NCBI RefSeq assembly: GCF_026314945.1
Contig: NZ_CP111121.1
Coordinates: 4,588,001-4,652,000, forward strand
Reading direction: 5' to 3'
Origin: Chryseobacterium fluminis
GTDB lineage: Bacteria; Bacteroidota; Bacteroidia; Flavobacteriales; Weeksellaceae
DNA length: 64,000 bases
The translations under genes were made by a program, and so were the position numbers. Every line of letters begins with the position of its first letter. The first letter of the stretch is position 1. A model generated the notes under the pieces. The model was given only the letters and a program-made list of their open reading frames with translations, was not told the DNA's origin and ran no database searches. This document shows, in pieces, positions 1 through 8,965 of the stretch.

Positions 1-2
1 AT

Positions 3-2456
3 GCGGGGAGAGTGCTGGATGTTCCGATTCCTGATACCAACAATATTGCAAAGCTTATCCCTGCGAGCCCGGGGATGAATATTGCCAAAGCTTTGGCGAA
101 ATACGATAAACTAAAGCCTGAAGAACAGATGCTCGTTGATGAAATGAGATATGTTTTAAGCAGTCCTGATGATGCCCGTCACGGTGTACTGGCAAGTGCC
201 AAAAAAATGGAGGGCTGTATCCGGAATACGGGTATTCATGCCTGTGGGGTTATTATTACGCCGGAGGATGTGAGTAACCTGGTTCCGGTGACGATTGCTG
301 CCAAAGATGCAGACATTTTAGTCTCGCAGTTTGATAACTCGGTGGCGGAAAGTGCGGGGCTTCTGAAAATGGATTTTCTGGGTCTTCGAACGCTTACGAT
401 TATCAAAGATGCTTTGAAGTTGGTTAAGGCCAGACATGGAGTTGATATAGATCCGGATCTGATTCCTCTGGATGATGTTAAAACCTACCAGTTATTTAAA
501 GAAGGTAGAACGGTCGGGATTTTCCAGTATGAAAGTCCTGGAATGCAGAAATATATGAGAGAGCTTAAGCCAACGGTTTTTGCCGATCTTATTGCCATGA
601 ATGCTCTTTACCGTCCGGGACCGATAAAATATATCCCAAATTTCATTAACAGGAAGCATGGGATTGAGGAGATTATCTATGATTTACCTGAAACTGAAGA
701 ATATTTAAAAGAAACATACGGAATTACCGTTTACCAGGAGCAGGTGATGCTTCTGTCCCAGAAGCTTGCCAACTTTACTAAGGGCGAAGCGGATACTCTG
801 AGAAAAGCAATGGGTAAAAAACAGATCGACGTTCTGAATAAAATGTACCCGAAATTTATTGAGGGAGGGCGCAAAAATAATCTGAATGAAGAAAGACTGG
901 AAAAAATCTGGAATGACTGGAAAGCCTTTGCCGAATATGCCTTTAATAAATCTCACTCTACCTGTTATGCCCTGATCGCTTATCAGACAGCATATCTGAA
1001 GGCCAACTATCCGGCAGAATACATGGCGAGTGTTATGAGTAATAACATTAACAATACGGATTCGATTACCATGTTTATGGAGGACTGTAAAAGTATCGGA
1101 GTAGATGTTTTAGGTCCGGATGTTAACGAATCTCAATATAAATTCTCCGTAAATGAGAAGGGACAGATCCGTTTCGGCCTGGGAGCAATCAAGGGAATCG
1201 GTGAAGGTCCGAGTGAAGCCATTACCAGAGAAAGAGCCAATGGAAGGTTTAAAAATATTTACGATTTCTTCGAGAGGATCTTACCTTCCCAGATGAATAA
1301 ACGTGTAGCGGAAAGTCTGGTATTGGCCGGTGCTTTTGATGAACTGGATTCTTTTCACCGTGGGCAGTATTTTGATGTGGATATGGCCGGGAGAACCAAT
1401 CTGGAGAGACTGATAAGATATGGGCAGAGTTTTCAGGAAAGTAAAAATGAGATGGAGTTTTCTCTTTTTGCCGATTTTGCCGATGAGGTGCAGATCGAGC
1501 AGCCCAAGTTGGCACCATGCCCGGAATGGCCGAATATGCATAAGCTTAATAAGGAAAAAGAAATTATAGGATTCTATCTGTCTGCTCATCCGCTGGATGA
1601 ATTTAAATACCAGTTCGAGTTTATCGCTGGGAACCTGTCGAAAAAATCGGTACTGGAAAAAGAGGATGATGAAAAAATAGTAACGGATGAGGTTCCTGTT
1701 CTCGAAAAAGATTCTGTAGATGACGTGGCTGAACTTATAGAAATCGTGTCCGATGATCTGGTCGCCGGAGAGGAGGAAATTATAGAAGAAGTCATTAAGA
1801 AGGCTGAGCCGAAAGGTAACTTTATGTTTTTAAATCTTGATGAGGTAGATGCTTATAAAGAGCAGGCTTTCTCCAACAAACAGGAAGAATTGTTTGAAGA
1901 AAAGAAAAAGGACTGGAAAACATTACAGAAAGAAAGAGAAAACGGCGGGGCAGGAAAAGAATATACAGTTGCCGGACTGATTACGGAATATGTGGTGAAA
2001 GATGGCTTCAGAAGCGGTGAAAAGGTTGCTTTTGTTACACTGGAGGACTATTCGGGATCTTACTCATTCAGGCTGGGAGACCGGGATTATATGAAACTGA
2101 AGGAAAAGCTTGAAGTTCAGCGGTTTGTTATTTTTAAGATAAAATTTGCCCAGGTGAAAGACGGGCGTGTTTTTGTGAATGTGAATGATGTCATTGAGCT
2201 TCAGGAAGCTTTTGAAAAGTTTGCCAAAAGTATTTCGCTGGTCATGGATGTCATGGATGTGAGGCCTGAAGATTTGTCATTTTTCCGGAGGGTTTTGGAG
2301 AGAAATCAGGGAAATCAGAAACTGAAATTTTTTATTAAAAATATTGAAGATGATTCTCATATAGAAGTGCAGTCGATGAAACACTCCGTCAATCTGAGCG
2401 GTGATCTGATCAAACAGATTCAACTGCTCAATAAGTATGAGTTTTATCTGAATTGA
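3..2456 (+). CDS. dnaE: DNA polymerase III alpha subunit, 3' part (5' end outside window)
   Basis: This is the catalytic subunit of the replicative DNA polymerase, cut by the window edge. The frame is open from base 3 (A-G-R-V-L-D-V-P), so the in-frame GTG at 12 is internal and not a start. The PHP domain and the first pair of catalytic aspartates are outside. The third catalytic aspartate is visible in KMDFLGLRTLTII near visible residue 125, and the fingers motif FNKSHSTCYALIAYQT lies near residue 315. An acidic linker follows (about residues 545-610, rich in E and D), then an OB-fold nucleic-acid binding domain (about 645-740) and a C-terminal tail. The acidic insert is an observation; whether it is general in the family was not checked. 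The gene ends in a clear terminator. Confidence 0.97.
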   Translation, partial: AGRVLDVPIPDTNNIAKLIPASPGMNIAKALAKYDKLKPEEQMLVDEMRYVLSSPDDARHGVLASAKKMEGCIRNTGIHACGVIITPEDVSNLVPVTIAAKDADILVSQFDNSVAESAGLLKMDFLGLRTLTIIKDALKLVKARHGVDIDPDLIPLDDVKTYQLFKEGRTVGIFQYESPGMQKYMRELKPTVFADLIAMNALYRPGPIKYIPNFINRKHGIEEIIYDLPETEEYLKETYGITVYQEQVMLLSQKLANFTKGEADTLRKAMGKKQIDVLNKMYPKFIEGGRKNNLNEERLEKIWNDWKAFAEYAFNKSHSTCYALIAYQTAYLKANYPAEYMASVMSNNINNTDSITMFMEDCKSIGVDVLGPDVNESQYKFSVNEKGQIRFGLGAIKGIGEGPSEAITRERANGRFKNIYDFFERILPSQMNKRVAESLVLAGAFDELDSFHRGQYFDVDMAGRTNLERLIRYGQSFQESKNEMEFSLFADFADEVQIEQPKLAPCPEWPNMHKLNKEKEIIGFYLSAHPLDEFKYQFEFIAGNLSKKSVLEKEDDEKIVTDEVPVLEKDSVDDVAELIEIVSDDLVAGEEEIIEEVIKKAEPKGNFMFLNLDEVDAYKEQAFSNKQEELFEEKKKDWKTLQKERENGGAGKEYTVAGLITEYVVKDGFRSGEKVAFVTLEDYSGSYSFRLGDRDYMKLKEKLEVQRFVIFKIKFAQVKDGRVFVNVNDVIELQEAFEKFAKSISLVMDVMDVRPEDLSFFRRVLERNQGNQKLKFFIKNIEDDSHIEVQSMKHSVNLSGDLIKQIQLLNKYEFYLN

Positions 2457-2475
2457 TAAAGAAAAATTTATGTAT

Positions 2476-2502
2476 AAAGTGACTTTTAGGTCACTTTTTT
2501 TT
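2476..2502 (+). terminator. Rho-independent terminator of dnaE
   Basis: An 8-bp stem (AAAGTGAC/GTCACTTT) with a six-base loop is followed by a T run, 20 bases after the dnaE stop. Confidence 0.85.
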
Positions 2503-2690
2503 GTTTAATAATGAATATTATAGTAAAGTTATTGCGGGATTTGTTATTTATTGGTTTTTTATACGGTGTCTAATATTATTAAATACCTAACGTATATCCA
2601 TTAAAATTTTAATTTTAATGGATTTTTATCAAATTATTTTGAGAATATATAATATTTTATGCCTTTTTATGATTTGTTTTTAATTTTTAT

Positions 2691-2698
2691 TATATTTA
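2691..2698 (+). promoter_or_regulatory. Possible -7 element, first T9SS paralogue
   Basis: TATATTTA differs from the Bacteroidota -7 consensus TAnnTTTG only in the last base. The block TTTACG-n-CTAATCAAT from here to the start codon is also found in front of the next paralogue (5596-5612), which suggests a shared promoter. No well-spaced TTG was found. Confidence 0.35.
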
Positions 2699-2722
2699 CG
2701 TTCTAATCAATTCTTATACGAT

Positions 2723-5452
2723 ATGAAAAAACAAAATTTACTCTTTCTGCTATTGATGGTTTTTTTTGCCTGTCAGATGTATGCGGCACAGAGTTTTACA
2801 CTTTCTACCTGCTTTACCGGAATCTCTACCAATACATATGGTCCGATGAGCAGTACTACTACTGCCAATGACAAAAACAGAATGGCATTTATACTTCCGG
2901 CTTCACAGCTGGTGAATATTGCCAACGGAACGATTACATCCACTTATTTTAAAAGGTTAACGGCTGCCGGTACTCTGAATGCTACCACCACATTCAAGAT
3001 CTATCTGAAGAATACTTCAGCTATCGATTTTGGATCAGGATCACCGGATTGGGCTGCTGAAGTAGGGACTGCGACACTTGTGTATGATTCCAGTCCGGCG
3101 GTTGCTGTAGGAAGTTCAGCTGGGTTTAAACAGTTTCAGCATGCTGTTAATTTTGTCTATGATTCGGGAAGTAACCTTGCCGTTTATCTGGAATATGTGC
3201 AGACAACAGCGCAGACAGCTAATATCCAGTGGGATTATGAATACGGTTCAAGCTGCATCAATACATCAAACAGCAATACGACAAAGTATGTGAAGACCTC
3301 CGGCGCATTCGGTGCCACGCTTACTTCTTCAAATTACAGAAGACCGGTCATAGCATTTGATGTTACGGTGCCTCCTCCGACTGCTGCTCCTTCCTGTACC
3401 ACGGTTTCTGCGCCGGCTAACAATGCCACCGCGGTTTCCGTGACGCCTACTTTTGCATGGGCTTCTACGGCGAGCACGTCAAGTTATACAATCAGTGTGG
3501 GTACAGCGCCCGGAGGAACGAATGTCATGAATAACGTAGATGTTGGTAACGTTACGAACTATGCTGTTCCGGCGGCATCTCCACTTGCTTACTCCACTCA
3601 ATATTACTTAACGGTGACTCCTAAAAACGCGATAGGTTCTGCAACGGGATGTACAAGCACAGCTTTTACAACCACTACCATTCCTTGTCCGTCGGTTTCA
3701 GTTCCCGCTGTAGATGCTACAGGGGTTTCTCTTACTCCAACTTTCACCTGGGCAGCGGCACCACAGGCAACCGGATATAGATTAAGAGTGGGAACTGCTG
3801 CGGGAGGAACAGATATTGTTAATAATCTCGATTTAGGAAATGTAACGACTTATACATTACCGACTCCTCTGGCAGCATCTACAAAATATTATTATTCAGT
3901 TTCTTCTTACAGTGCATCAAGTAATTCTGCCACCTGTACGGAAAGAAATTTCACCACATTATGTACCAATGCGATTGCTACGCTTCCGTGGACAGAGAAC
4001 TTTGATACTTTATCAAACATTGGCGTAGGAATCGTTCCGACATGTTGGTCCGCAGTGGCAGGTACAACAAACTGGACTTCAATGAACACTTCGTCAACTA
4101 TATATAATGCACCAAAGTCAGCGCCGAACTACATGACTATTCCATATGGGAATACAGTGGCGAGTCAGCTCTGGACACCTGGTTTTGCTTTAACGGCAGG
4201 AACTGCTTATGAATTCTCGTTCTATTATAATACCAATGGAACTTCAAGCTCGTATACAGGTTTTACAGGAGATGTTCAGGTAAATAGCACACCATCCATG
4301 AACGGAGCGGCTTCTCTCGGTTCACTTATCTCATCCACGCAGGGTACAACTTCCTACACCCGGTACAAAGTGATTTATACGCCTGTAGCTACCGGAAATT
4401 ATTATTTTGCGGTAAATGTATCTTCTACAAGTTCGCCATGGCACCTAGGTGTTGATGACTTCAAAATGCAGATTGCTCCAACCTGTAGCGAGCCATCAAA
4501 TATTATGGCTGCCAATATTACTACTTCGTCAGCTGATATTTCATGGACTGCTCCTTCGGTCGCTCCTGCAAACGGATACGATCTCTATTACAGTACAAGC
4601 AGTACGGCACCTACTTCTGTAACCGTACCTAATTATACTGCGATCAGCGGAACTTCCCAGTCTTTATCAGGTCTTACGGCTTCCCTTCCATACTATGTTT
4701 GGGTAAGATCCCGTTGCAGCAGTGATCAAAGTATATGGGACGGTCCTTATGTACTCACTTTATTAGTTACCAATGATAACTGTGCTTCTCCGCTACCATT
4801 AACAGTAGGGACCGATTTCGCTTCAAGTGCAGTTAATACATCAAATGTAGGAGCTACCAGTGACGGTACAGCGAGCTGTATGGTATCAGCTTCTGATGTT
4901 AATAATAATGTCTGGTATTCTGTAGTGATTCCTGCAAGTGGAAATGTTATAATTGAAACTGCAGCAGTTGCCGGATCACCTTTTGTCGATTCCGTAATGG
5001 AAGTGTATTCAGGGACTTGCGGAAACTTCACCTCTTTAGGATGTAATGATGATACTAACCTTACATCAAGCAGATTCTCAAAAGTTACTTTAACAGGACA
5101 GACTCCCGGGTCTACTGTGTATGTAAGTGTATGGAAATACTCCTCAAGTAATAATTTAGACGGGCAGTTCCAGATTTCTGCTTATGATGCCAGTAACCTG
5201 GCAACCAGCGAAGTTTCCGCTGCTAAAAATGCAATTAAAGTATATCCGAATCCTTTTGAGGACGTACTGAATATCTCAGATATCAGTAAAGTGAAATCTG
5301 CATCGGTGACGGATATGGCCGGGAAGCTGGTGAAAACAATTGCAAATCCTTCTGCAATCCTTCAGCTGAGTGGCCTGAATTCCGGGATGTATCTGATTAC
5401 TCTGGAACTTAGAGACGGTTCTAAACAAACGGTCAAAGTGATTAAAAAATAA
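2723..5452 (+). CDS. Secreted multidomain fibronectin-like protein, T9SS type A sorting domain (paralogue 1)
   Basis: This 909-residue protein starts with a signal peptide (MKKQNLLFLLLMVFFACQ, predicted cleavage after A-x-A near residue 22). An N-terminal beta domain (about 25-215) precedes two fibronectin III-like repeats beginning with C-x-T-V-S-A-P or C-P-S-V-S-V-P (about 225-415). Next come a choice-of-anchor J/MAM-like domain (LPWTENFDTL, about 420-590), another Fn3 domain, and a pre-peptidase C-terminal-like beta domain starting NDNCASP (about 680-825). The last 75 residues are a Por secretion tail with the hallmark VYPNPF and a basic end (VKVIKK), which is the signal for T9SS export and surface attachment. 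No catalytic motif was seen; an adhesin or matrix role is an inference. It is transcribed alone, flanked by terminators. Confidence 0.88.
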   Translation: MKKQNLLFLLLMVFFACQMYAAQSFTLSTCFTGISTNTYGPMSSTTTANDKNRMAFILPASQLVNIANGTITSTYFKRLTAAGTLNATTTFKIYLKNTSAIDFGSGSPDWAAEVGTATLVYDSSPAVAVGSSAGFKQFQHAVNFVYDSGSNLAVYLEYVQTTAQTANIQWDYEYGSSCINTSNSNTTKYVKTSGAFGATLTSSNYRRPVIAFDVTVPPPTAAPSCTTVSAPANNATAVSVTPTFAWASTASTSSYTISVGTAPGGTNVMNNVDVGNVTNYAVPAASPLAYSTQYYLTVTPKNAIGSATGCTSTAFTTTTIPCPSVSVPAVDATGVSLTPTFTWAAAPQATGYRLRVGTAAGGTDIVNNLDLGNVTTYTLPTPLAASTKYYYSVSSYSASSNSATCTERNFTTLCTNAIATLPWTENFDTLSNIGVGIVPTCWSAVAGTTNWTSMNTSSTIYNAPKSAPNYMTIPYGNTVASQLWTPGFALTAGTAYEFSFYYNTNGTSSSYTGFTGDVQVNSTPSMNGAASLGSLISSTQGTTSYTRYKVIYTPVATGNYYFAVNVSSTSSPWHLGVDDFKMQIAPTCSEPSNIMAANITTSSADISWTAPSVAPANGYDLYYSTSSTAPTSVTVPNYTAISGTSQSLSGLTASLPYYVWVRSRCSSDQSIWDGPYVLTLLVTNDNCASPLPLTVGTDFASSAVNTSNVGATSDGTASCMVSASDVNNNVWYSVVIPASGNVIIETAAVAGSPFVDSVMEVYSGTCGNFTSLGCNDDTNLTSSRFSKVTLTGQTPGSTVYVSVWKYSSSNNLDGQFQISAYDASNLATSEVSAAKNAIKVYPNPFEDVLNISDISKVKSASVTDMAGKLVKTIANPSAILQLSGLNSGMYLITLELRDGSKQTVKVIKK

Positions 5453-5474
5453 TTTTAGATGATGATTGAAATGT

Positions 5475-5507
5475 AATAGCGGCTGATTTTAGCCGCTATT
5501 TTTTTTA
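5475..5507 (+). terminator. Rho-independent terminator of T9SS paralogue 1
   Basis: A 10-bp stem (AATAGCGGCT/AGCCGCTATT) with loop GATTTT and a T run. Nearly the same hairpin ends the next two paralogues, so it was copied with the genes. Confidence 0.9.
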
Positions 5508-5528
5508 TTGAAGTTAGTATTAAATTAC

Positions 5529-5599
5529 GTTAAATAAGTGTATGATAAATAAAAAATTAACATAAATCATAAAGTATATTAAATATATTCATACATTTA
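5529..5599 (+). promoter_or_regulatory. Upstream region shared by T9SS paralogues 2 and 3, with possible -7 element
   Basis: About 70 bases from GTTAAATAAG to CATACATTTA closely match 8872-8942 in front of the next paralogue. TACATTTA at 5592-5599 has one mismatch to TAnnTTTG. The conservation outside the coding region points to a duplicated promoter. No experimental support. Confidence 0.4.
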
Positions 5600-5625
5600 C
5601 GACCTAATCAATATTTTTACTAAGT

Positions 5626-8600
5626 ATGAAAAAACGAAATCTACTCTTTCTGCTGCTGATAGGGCTTTTTACCTGTCAGATGTATCTGGCACAGAGCTTC
5701 ACACTGACAACGTGTTCGTCGGGACTTTCCTCGAATACGTATGGCCCTATGAACAGTACTGCTACTGCGAATAACAAAAACAGAACGGCATTTATTCTTC
5801 CGGCTTCACAGCTGGTCAATATTGCCAACGGAACGATTACATCCACTTATTTTAAAAGGTTAACGGCTAGCGGAACTCTGAATGCTACCACCACATTCAA
5901 GATCTATCTGAAAAATACTTCAGCTATCGATTTTGGATCAGGATCACCGGACTGGGCAACGGAAACAGCGACTGCCACTTTGGTATATGATTCCAATCCG
6001 GATGCCGCCGTAGGAAACTCAGCCGGGTTTAAACAGTTTCAGCATGCTGCCAACTTTGTATATACTGCAGGAAGTAACCTTGCCGTTTATCTGGAATATG
6101 TACAGACAGCTGCACAGGCTGCCAGCATTGCCTGGGATTACGAATACGGTTCAAGCTGTATCAATACATCAAACAGCAATACCACAAAATACCTGAATAC
6201 TTCCGGAGCATTCGGTGCTACGCTTACTTCTTCAAATTACAGGAGACCGGTCATAGCGTTTGATGCTACGGTGCCTCCTCCGACGACAGCGCCTTCGTGT
6301 ACCACGGTTTCTGCACCGGCTAACAATGCCACTGCAGTTTCCGTGACGCCTACTTTTACATGGGCTCCTGCAGCGATCACGTCCAGTTACACAATAAGTG
6401 TGGGTACAACGCCCGGAGACACCAATGTTATGAATAATGTAGATGTAGGTAATGTTACGACCTATGCTGTTCCGGCGGCGTCTCCCCTTGCTTATTCTAC
6501 TCAATATTACTTAACGGTGATTCCTAAGAATGCCATAGGTTCTGCAACAGGATGTACAAGCACAGCATTTACAACCACTACCATTCCTTGTCCGTCGGTT
6601 TCAGCGCCGGCTTCCGGTGCAGCAGGAGTTTCCCTTACTCCGACTTTCACCTGGACAGCGGCACCACAGGCTACCGGATACAGGTTAAGAGTGGGAACTA
6701 CTGCGGGAGGAACAGACGTTGTTAATAATCTCGATTTAGGAAATGTAACGACTTACACATTACCGACTTCTCTGGCGACGTCTACCAAATATTACTATTC
6801 AGTTTCTTCTTACAGTGCATCAAGTAATTCTGCCACCTGTACGGAAAGAAATTTTACAACGGTATGTGGAAGTGTATCTGCACCGTTTCTTGAAACATTC
6901 AGTGGGGGCAGTTTACCGGCCTGCTGGTCTACATCCAGTACAAACAATACAGGATATGCCCTCTGGTTATTCGGCGGAACTCCGGATTACGGAACCACCA
7001 ATAATGGTGCCGCTTCAGGTACTTATGCATGGGTAGATGCTTCTTCGCCATATACGGGAGTGCATGATGTTACTTTAACATCTCCTCAGATCGATCTTGC
7101 AGGTCTTTCGACACCATATGTTCAGTTTAAATGGTTCAAAAACCATCTTTCCACAGCAACGGGAACTACCCAGCCGGCATATGATAATAATCAGCTGACC
7201 GTGCAGGTAAAAGCAATTAACGGGACAACCTGGGAGACTGTGTTTACTTCTTCCGCAAACAGCTCTTTGTGGAGAACGGAAGGGGTGGTATTGCCTTCAT
7301 CATATATCGGTACAACGGTGCAGGTAAGATTTGTGGTAGATAAAGACGTAGCCGGAAACGGATATTTTTACGATAACGTATTGCTCGATGATGTTGAAAT
7401 TAAAAATGCACCTACGTGTACAGCGCCTGTTTCACCGGCAATCACCGGAACGACCAACCTTACTTCTGAAGTCAGCTGGACGGCTCCTGCATCTGCTCCT
7501 GCCAATGGATATGATATATATTACAGTACTTCGAGTACTACGCCTACAGCAGCTTCCACGCCTACTGCAACAGGTGTTTTGGCGACAAGTTATGTAATTA
7601 ATTCTAATGTAAGCCAGGGCAATACCTATTATGTTTGGGTAAGATCACGCTGTTCAGCAAATGATCAGAGCTCGTGGGTAGGACCGGTTTCATTTGCTCT
7701 GATGCCTTCTAATGAAGATTGTGCTACGGCGGTTTCTTTAACCGTAAATACTGATCTTTCGTGTGGTGCTACCACCGCCGGAACTACATTGGGAGCCACT
7801 GCTTCAAATATCCCTGCGGGAACCTGTACAGGAAACCCTGATGATGATGTGTGGTACAAATTTGTAGCAACAAGTACTTCGCACCTGGTTACTTTATCAA
7901 ATGTAATCTCTACAGGTACATCTTCATCTACCAGTTTATATACTCAGGTCTTCACCGGATCTTGTGCAACGCCGGTAAGCATAAAATGCGGAACGACTAA
8001 CAGTACTTCTGTCACTGGTCTTACCATAGGAGAAACTTATCTGGTAAGAGTGTATAACAGCAACGGCGCAGGATACAGTAATAGTTTTAATATCTGTGTA
8101 GGTACGCCACCGCCACCGCCGTCAAATGATGAGTGTGCAGGAGCAACCTCTCTTACCGTAGGAGGGAGTTTTGCCACGGCTGCGGTTAATGCTACCAATG
8201 CCGGCGCGACGACCAATATTACGTCGACCTGTCAACCTACCAATTCTGCAAACAATATCTGGTTTACCGTAGTGATTCCGGCTTCAGGAAATGTGACGAT
8301 CGAAACCGGTGCAGTGTCAGGATCTCCATTTACAGATTCTTTACTGGCTGTCTATAGTGGAACTTGCGGATCTTTAACTCAGATTTCGTGCAATGACGAT
8401 ATTGCATCCGGTTCAAACCTGTTCTCAAGAGTTGCTTTAACAGGCAGAACACCGGGTGAAGTGATCTATGTAAGTGTATGGAGATATAATCCGACAGGTA
8501 CGGACGGCCCGGTTCAGGTAGGTGCCTACGACAGTTCACTGTTGGCTACAGGTGAGATTTCGGGAGCTAAAAATACCATTAAAGTATATCCGAATCCATT

Positions 8601-8796
8601 TGTGGAGGTATTGAATATTACTGATATATCAAACGTAAAGTCAGTTTCTGTAACAGATATTGCCGGAAGATTGGTGAAAACCATTACAAACCCTTCTGCA
8701 GCACTGCCGTTAAGTGAGCTGAATTCTGGACTTTATTTAATCACTCTGGAGCTTAAAGATGGTTCTAAACAAACGATCAAAGCGATTAAAAAATAA
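5626..8796 (+). CDS. Secreted multidomain fibronectin-like protein, T9SS type A sorting domain (paralogue 2)
   Basis: At 1056 residues this is the longest of the four. The signal peptide (MKKRNLLFLLLIGLFTCQMYLAQ), the N-terminal beta domain and the two Fn3 repeats are nearly identical to those of the preceding gene, also at DNA level. The centre differs: instead of the choice-of-anchor J block it has another carbohydrate-binding-like beta domain (about 430-590), an Fn3 domain and two successive pre-peptidase C-terminal-like domains beginning NEDCATA and NDECAGA. The C-terminal Por tail has VYPNPF and ends IKAIKK. Predicted to be exported by T9SS and held at the surface. The mosaic pattern suggests recombination between neighbours. 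The function is not known; no enzyme motif was seen. Confidence 0.88.
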   Translation: MKKRNLLFLLLIGLFTCQMYLAQSFTLTTCSSGLSSNTYGPMNSTATANNKNRTAFILPASQLVNIANGTITSTYFKRLTASGTLNATTTFKIYLKNTSAIDFGSGSPDWATETATATLVYDSNPDAAVGNSAGFKQFQHAANFVYTAGSNLAVYLEYVQTAAQAASIAWDYEYGSSCINTSNSNTTKYLNTSGAFGATLTSSNYRRPVIAFDATVPPPTTAPSCTTVSAPANNATAVSVTPTFTWAPAAITSSYTISVGTTPGDTNVMNNVDVGNVTTYAVPAASPLAYSTQYYLTVIPKNAIGSATGCTSTAFTTTTIPCPSVSAPASGAAGVSLTPTFTWTAAPQATGYRLRVGTTAGGTDVVNNLDLGNVTTYTLPTSLATSTKYYYSVSSYSASSNSATCTERNFTTVCGSVSAPFLETFSGGSLPACWSTSSTNNTGYALWLFGGTPDYGTTNNGAASGTYAWVDASSPYTGVHDVTLTSPQIDLAGLSTPYVQFKWFKNHLSTATGTTQPAYDNNQLTVQVKAINGTTWETVFTSSANSSLWRTEGVVLPSSYIGTTVQVRFVVDKDVAGNGYFYDNVLLDDVEIKNAPTCTAPVSPAITGTTNLTSEVSWTAPASAPANGYDIYYSTSSTTPTAASTPTATGVLATSYVINSNVSQGNTYYVWVRSRCSANDQSSWVGPVSFALMPSNEDCATAVSLTVNTDLSCGATTAGTTLGATASNIPAGTCTGNPDDDVWYKFVATSTSHLVTLSNVISTGTSSSTSLYTQVFTGSCATPVSIKCGTTNSTSVTGLTIGETYLVRVYNSNGAGYSNSFNICVGTPPPPPSNDECAGATSLTVGGSFATAAVNATNAGATTNITSTCQPTNSANNIWFTVVIPASGNVTIETGAVSGSPFTDSLLAVYSGTCGSLTQISCNDDIASGSNLFSRVALTGRTPGEVIYVSVWRYNPTGTDGPVQVGAYDSSLLATGEISGAKNTIKVYPNPFVEVLNITDISNVKSVSVTDIAGRLVKTITNPSAALPLSELNSGLYLITLELKDGSKQTIKAIKK

Positions 8797-8820
8797 TCTA
8801 AACAACTTAAATAATGAATT

Positions 8821-8846
8821 AGCGGCTAATTTTAGCCGCTTTTTTA
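8821..8846 (+). terminator. Rho-independent terminator of T9SS paralogue 2
   Basis: AGCGGCT/AGCCGCT stem, loop AATTTT, then a T run; the second copy of the hairpin family seen at 5475 and 11657. Confidence 0.88.
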
Positions 8847-8871
8847 TTATTTCAAATTAGCATTAAATTAA

Positions 8872-8942
8872 GTTAAATAGCTGTTTAATAAATAAAAAAA
8901 TAACATAAATCGTTAATTATGTTAAATATATTCATACATTCG
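8872..8942 (+). promoter_or_regulatory. Duplicated upstream region of T9SS paralogue 3
   Basis: Matches 5529-5599 with scattered changes, including the stretch TTAAATATATTCATACATT. TACATTCG at 8935-8942 has one mismatch to the -7 consensus TAnnTTTG. Confidence 0.4.
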
Positions 8943-8965
8943 CTGTTCTAATTTTATTACTAAGT

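Noticed and set aside
12..2456. GTG at 12 as a start of dnaE
   Set aside because: The frame is open to the window edge and the protein begins in mid-polymerase domain; it is a partial gene.
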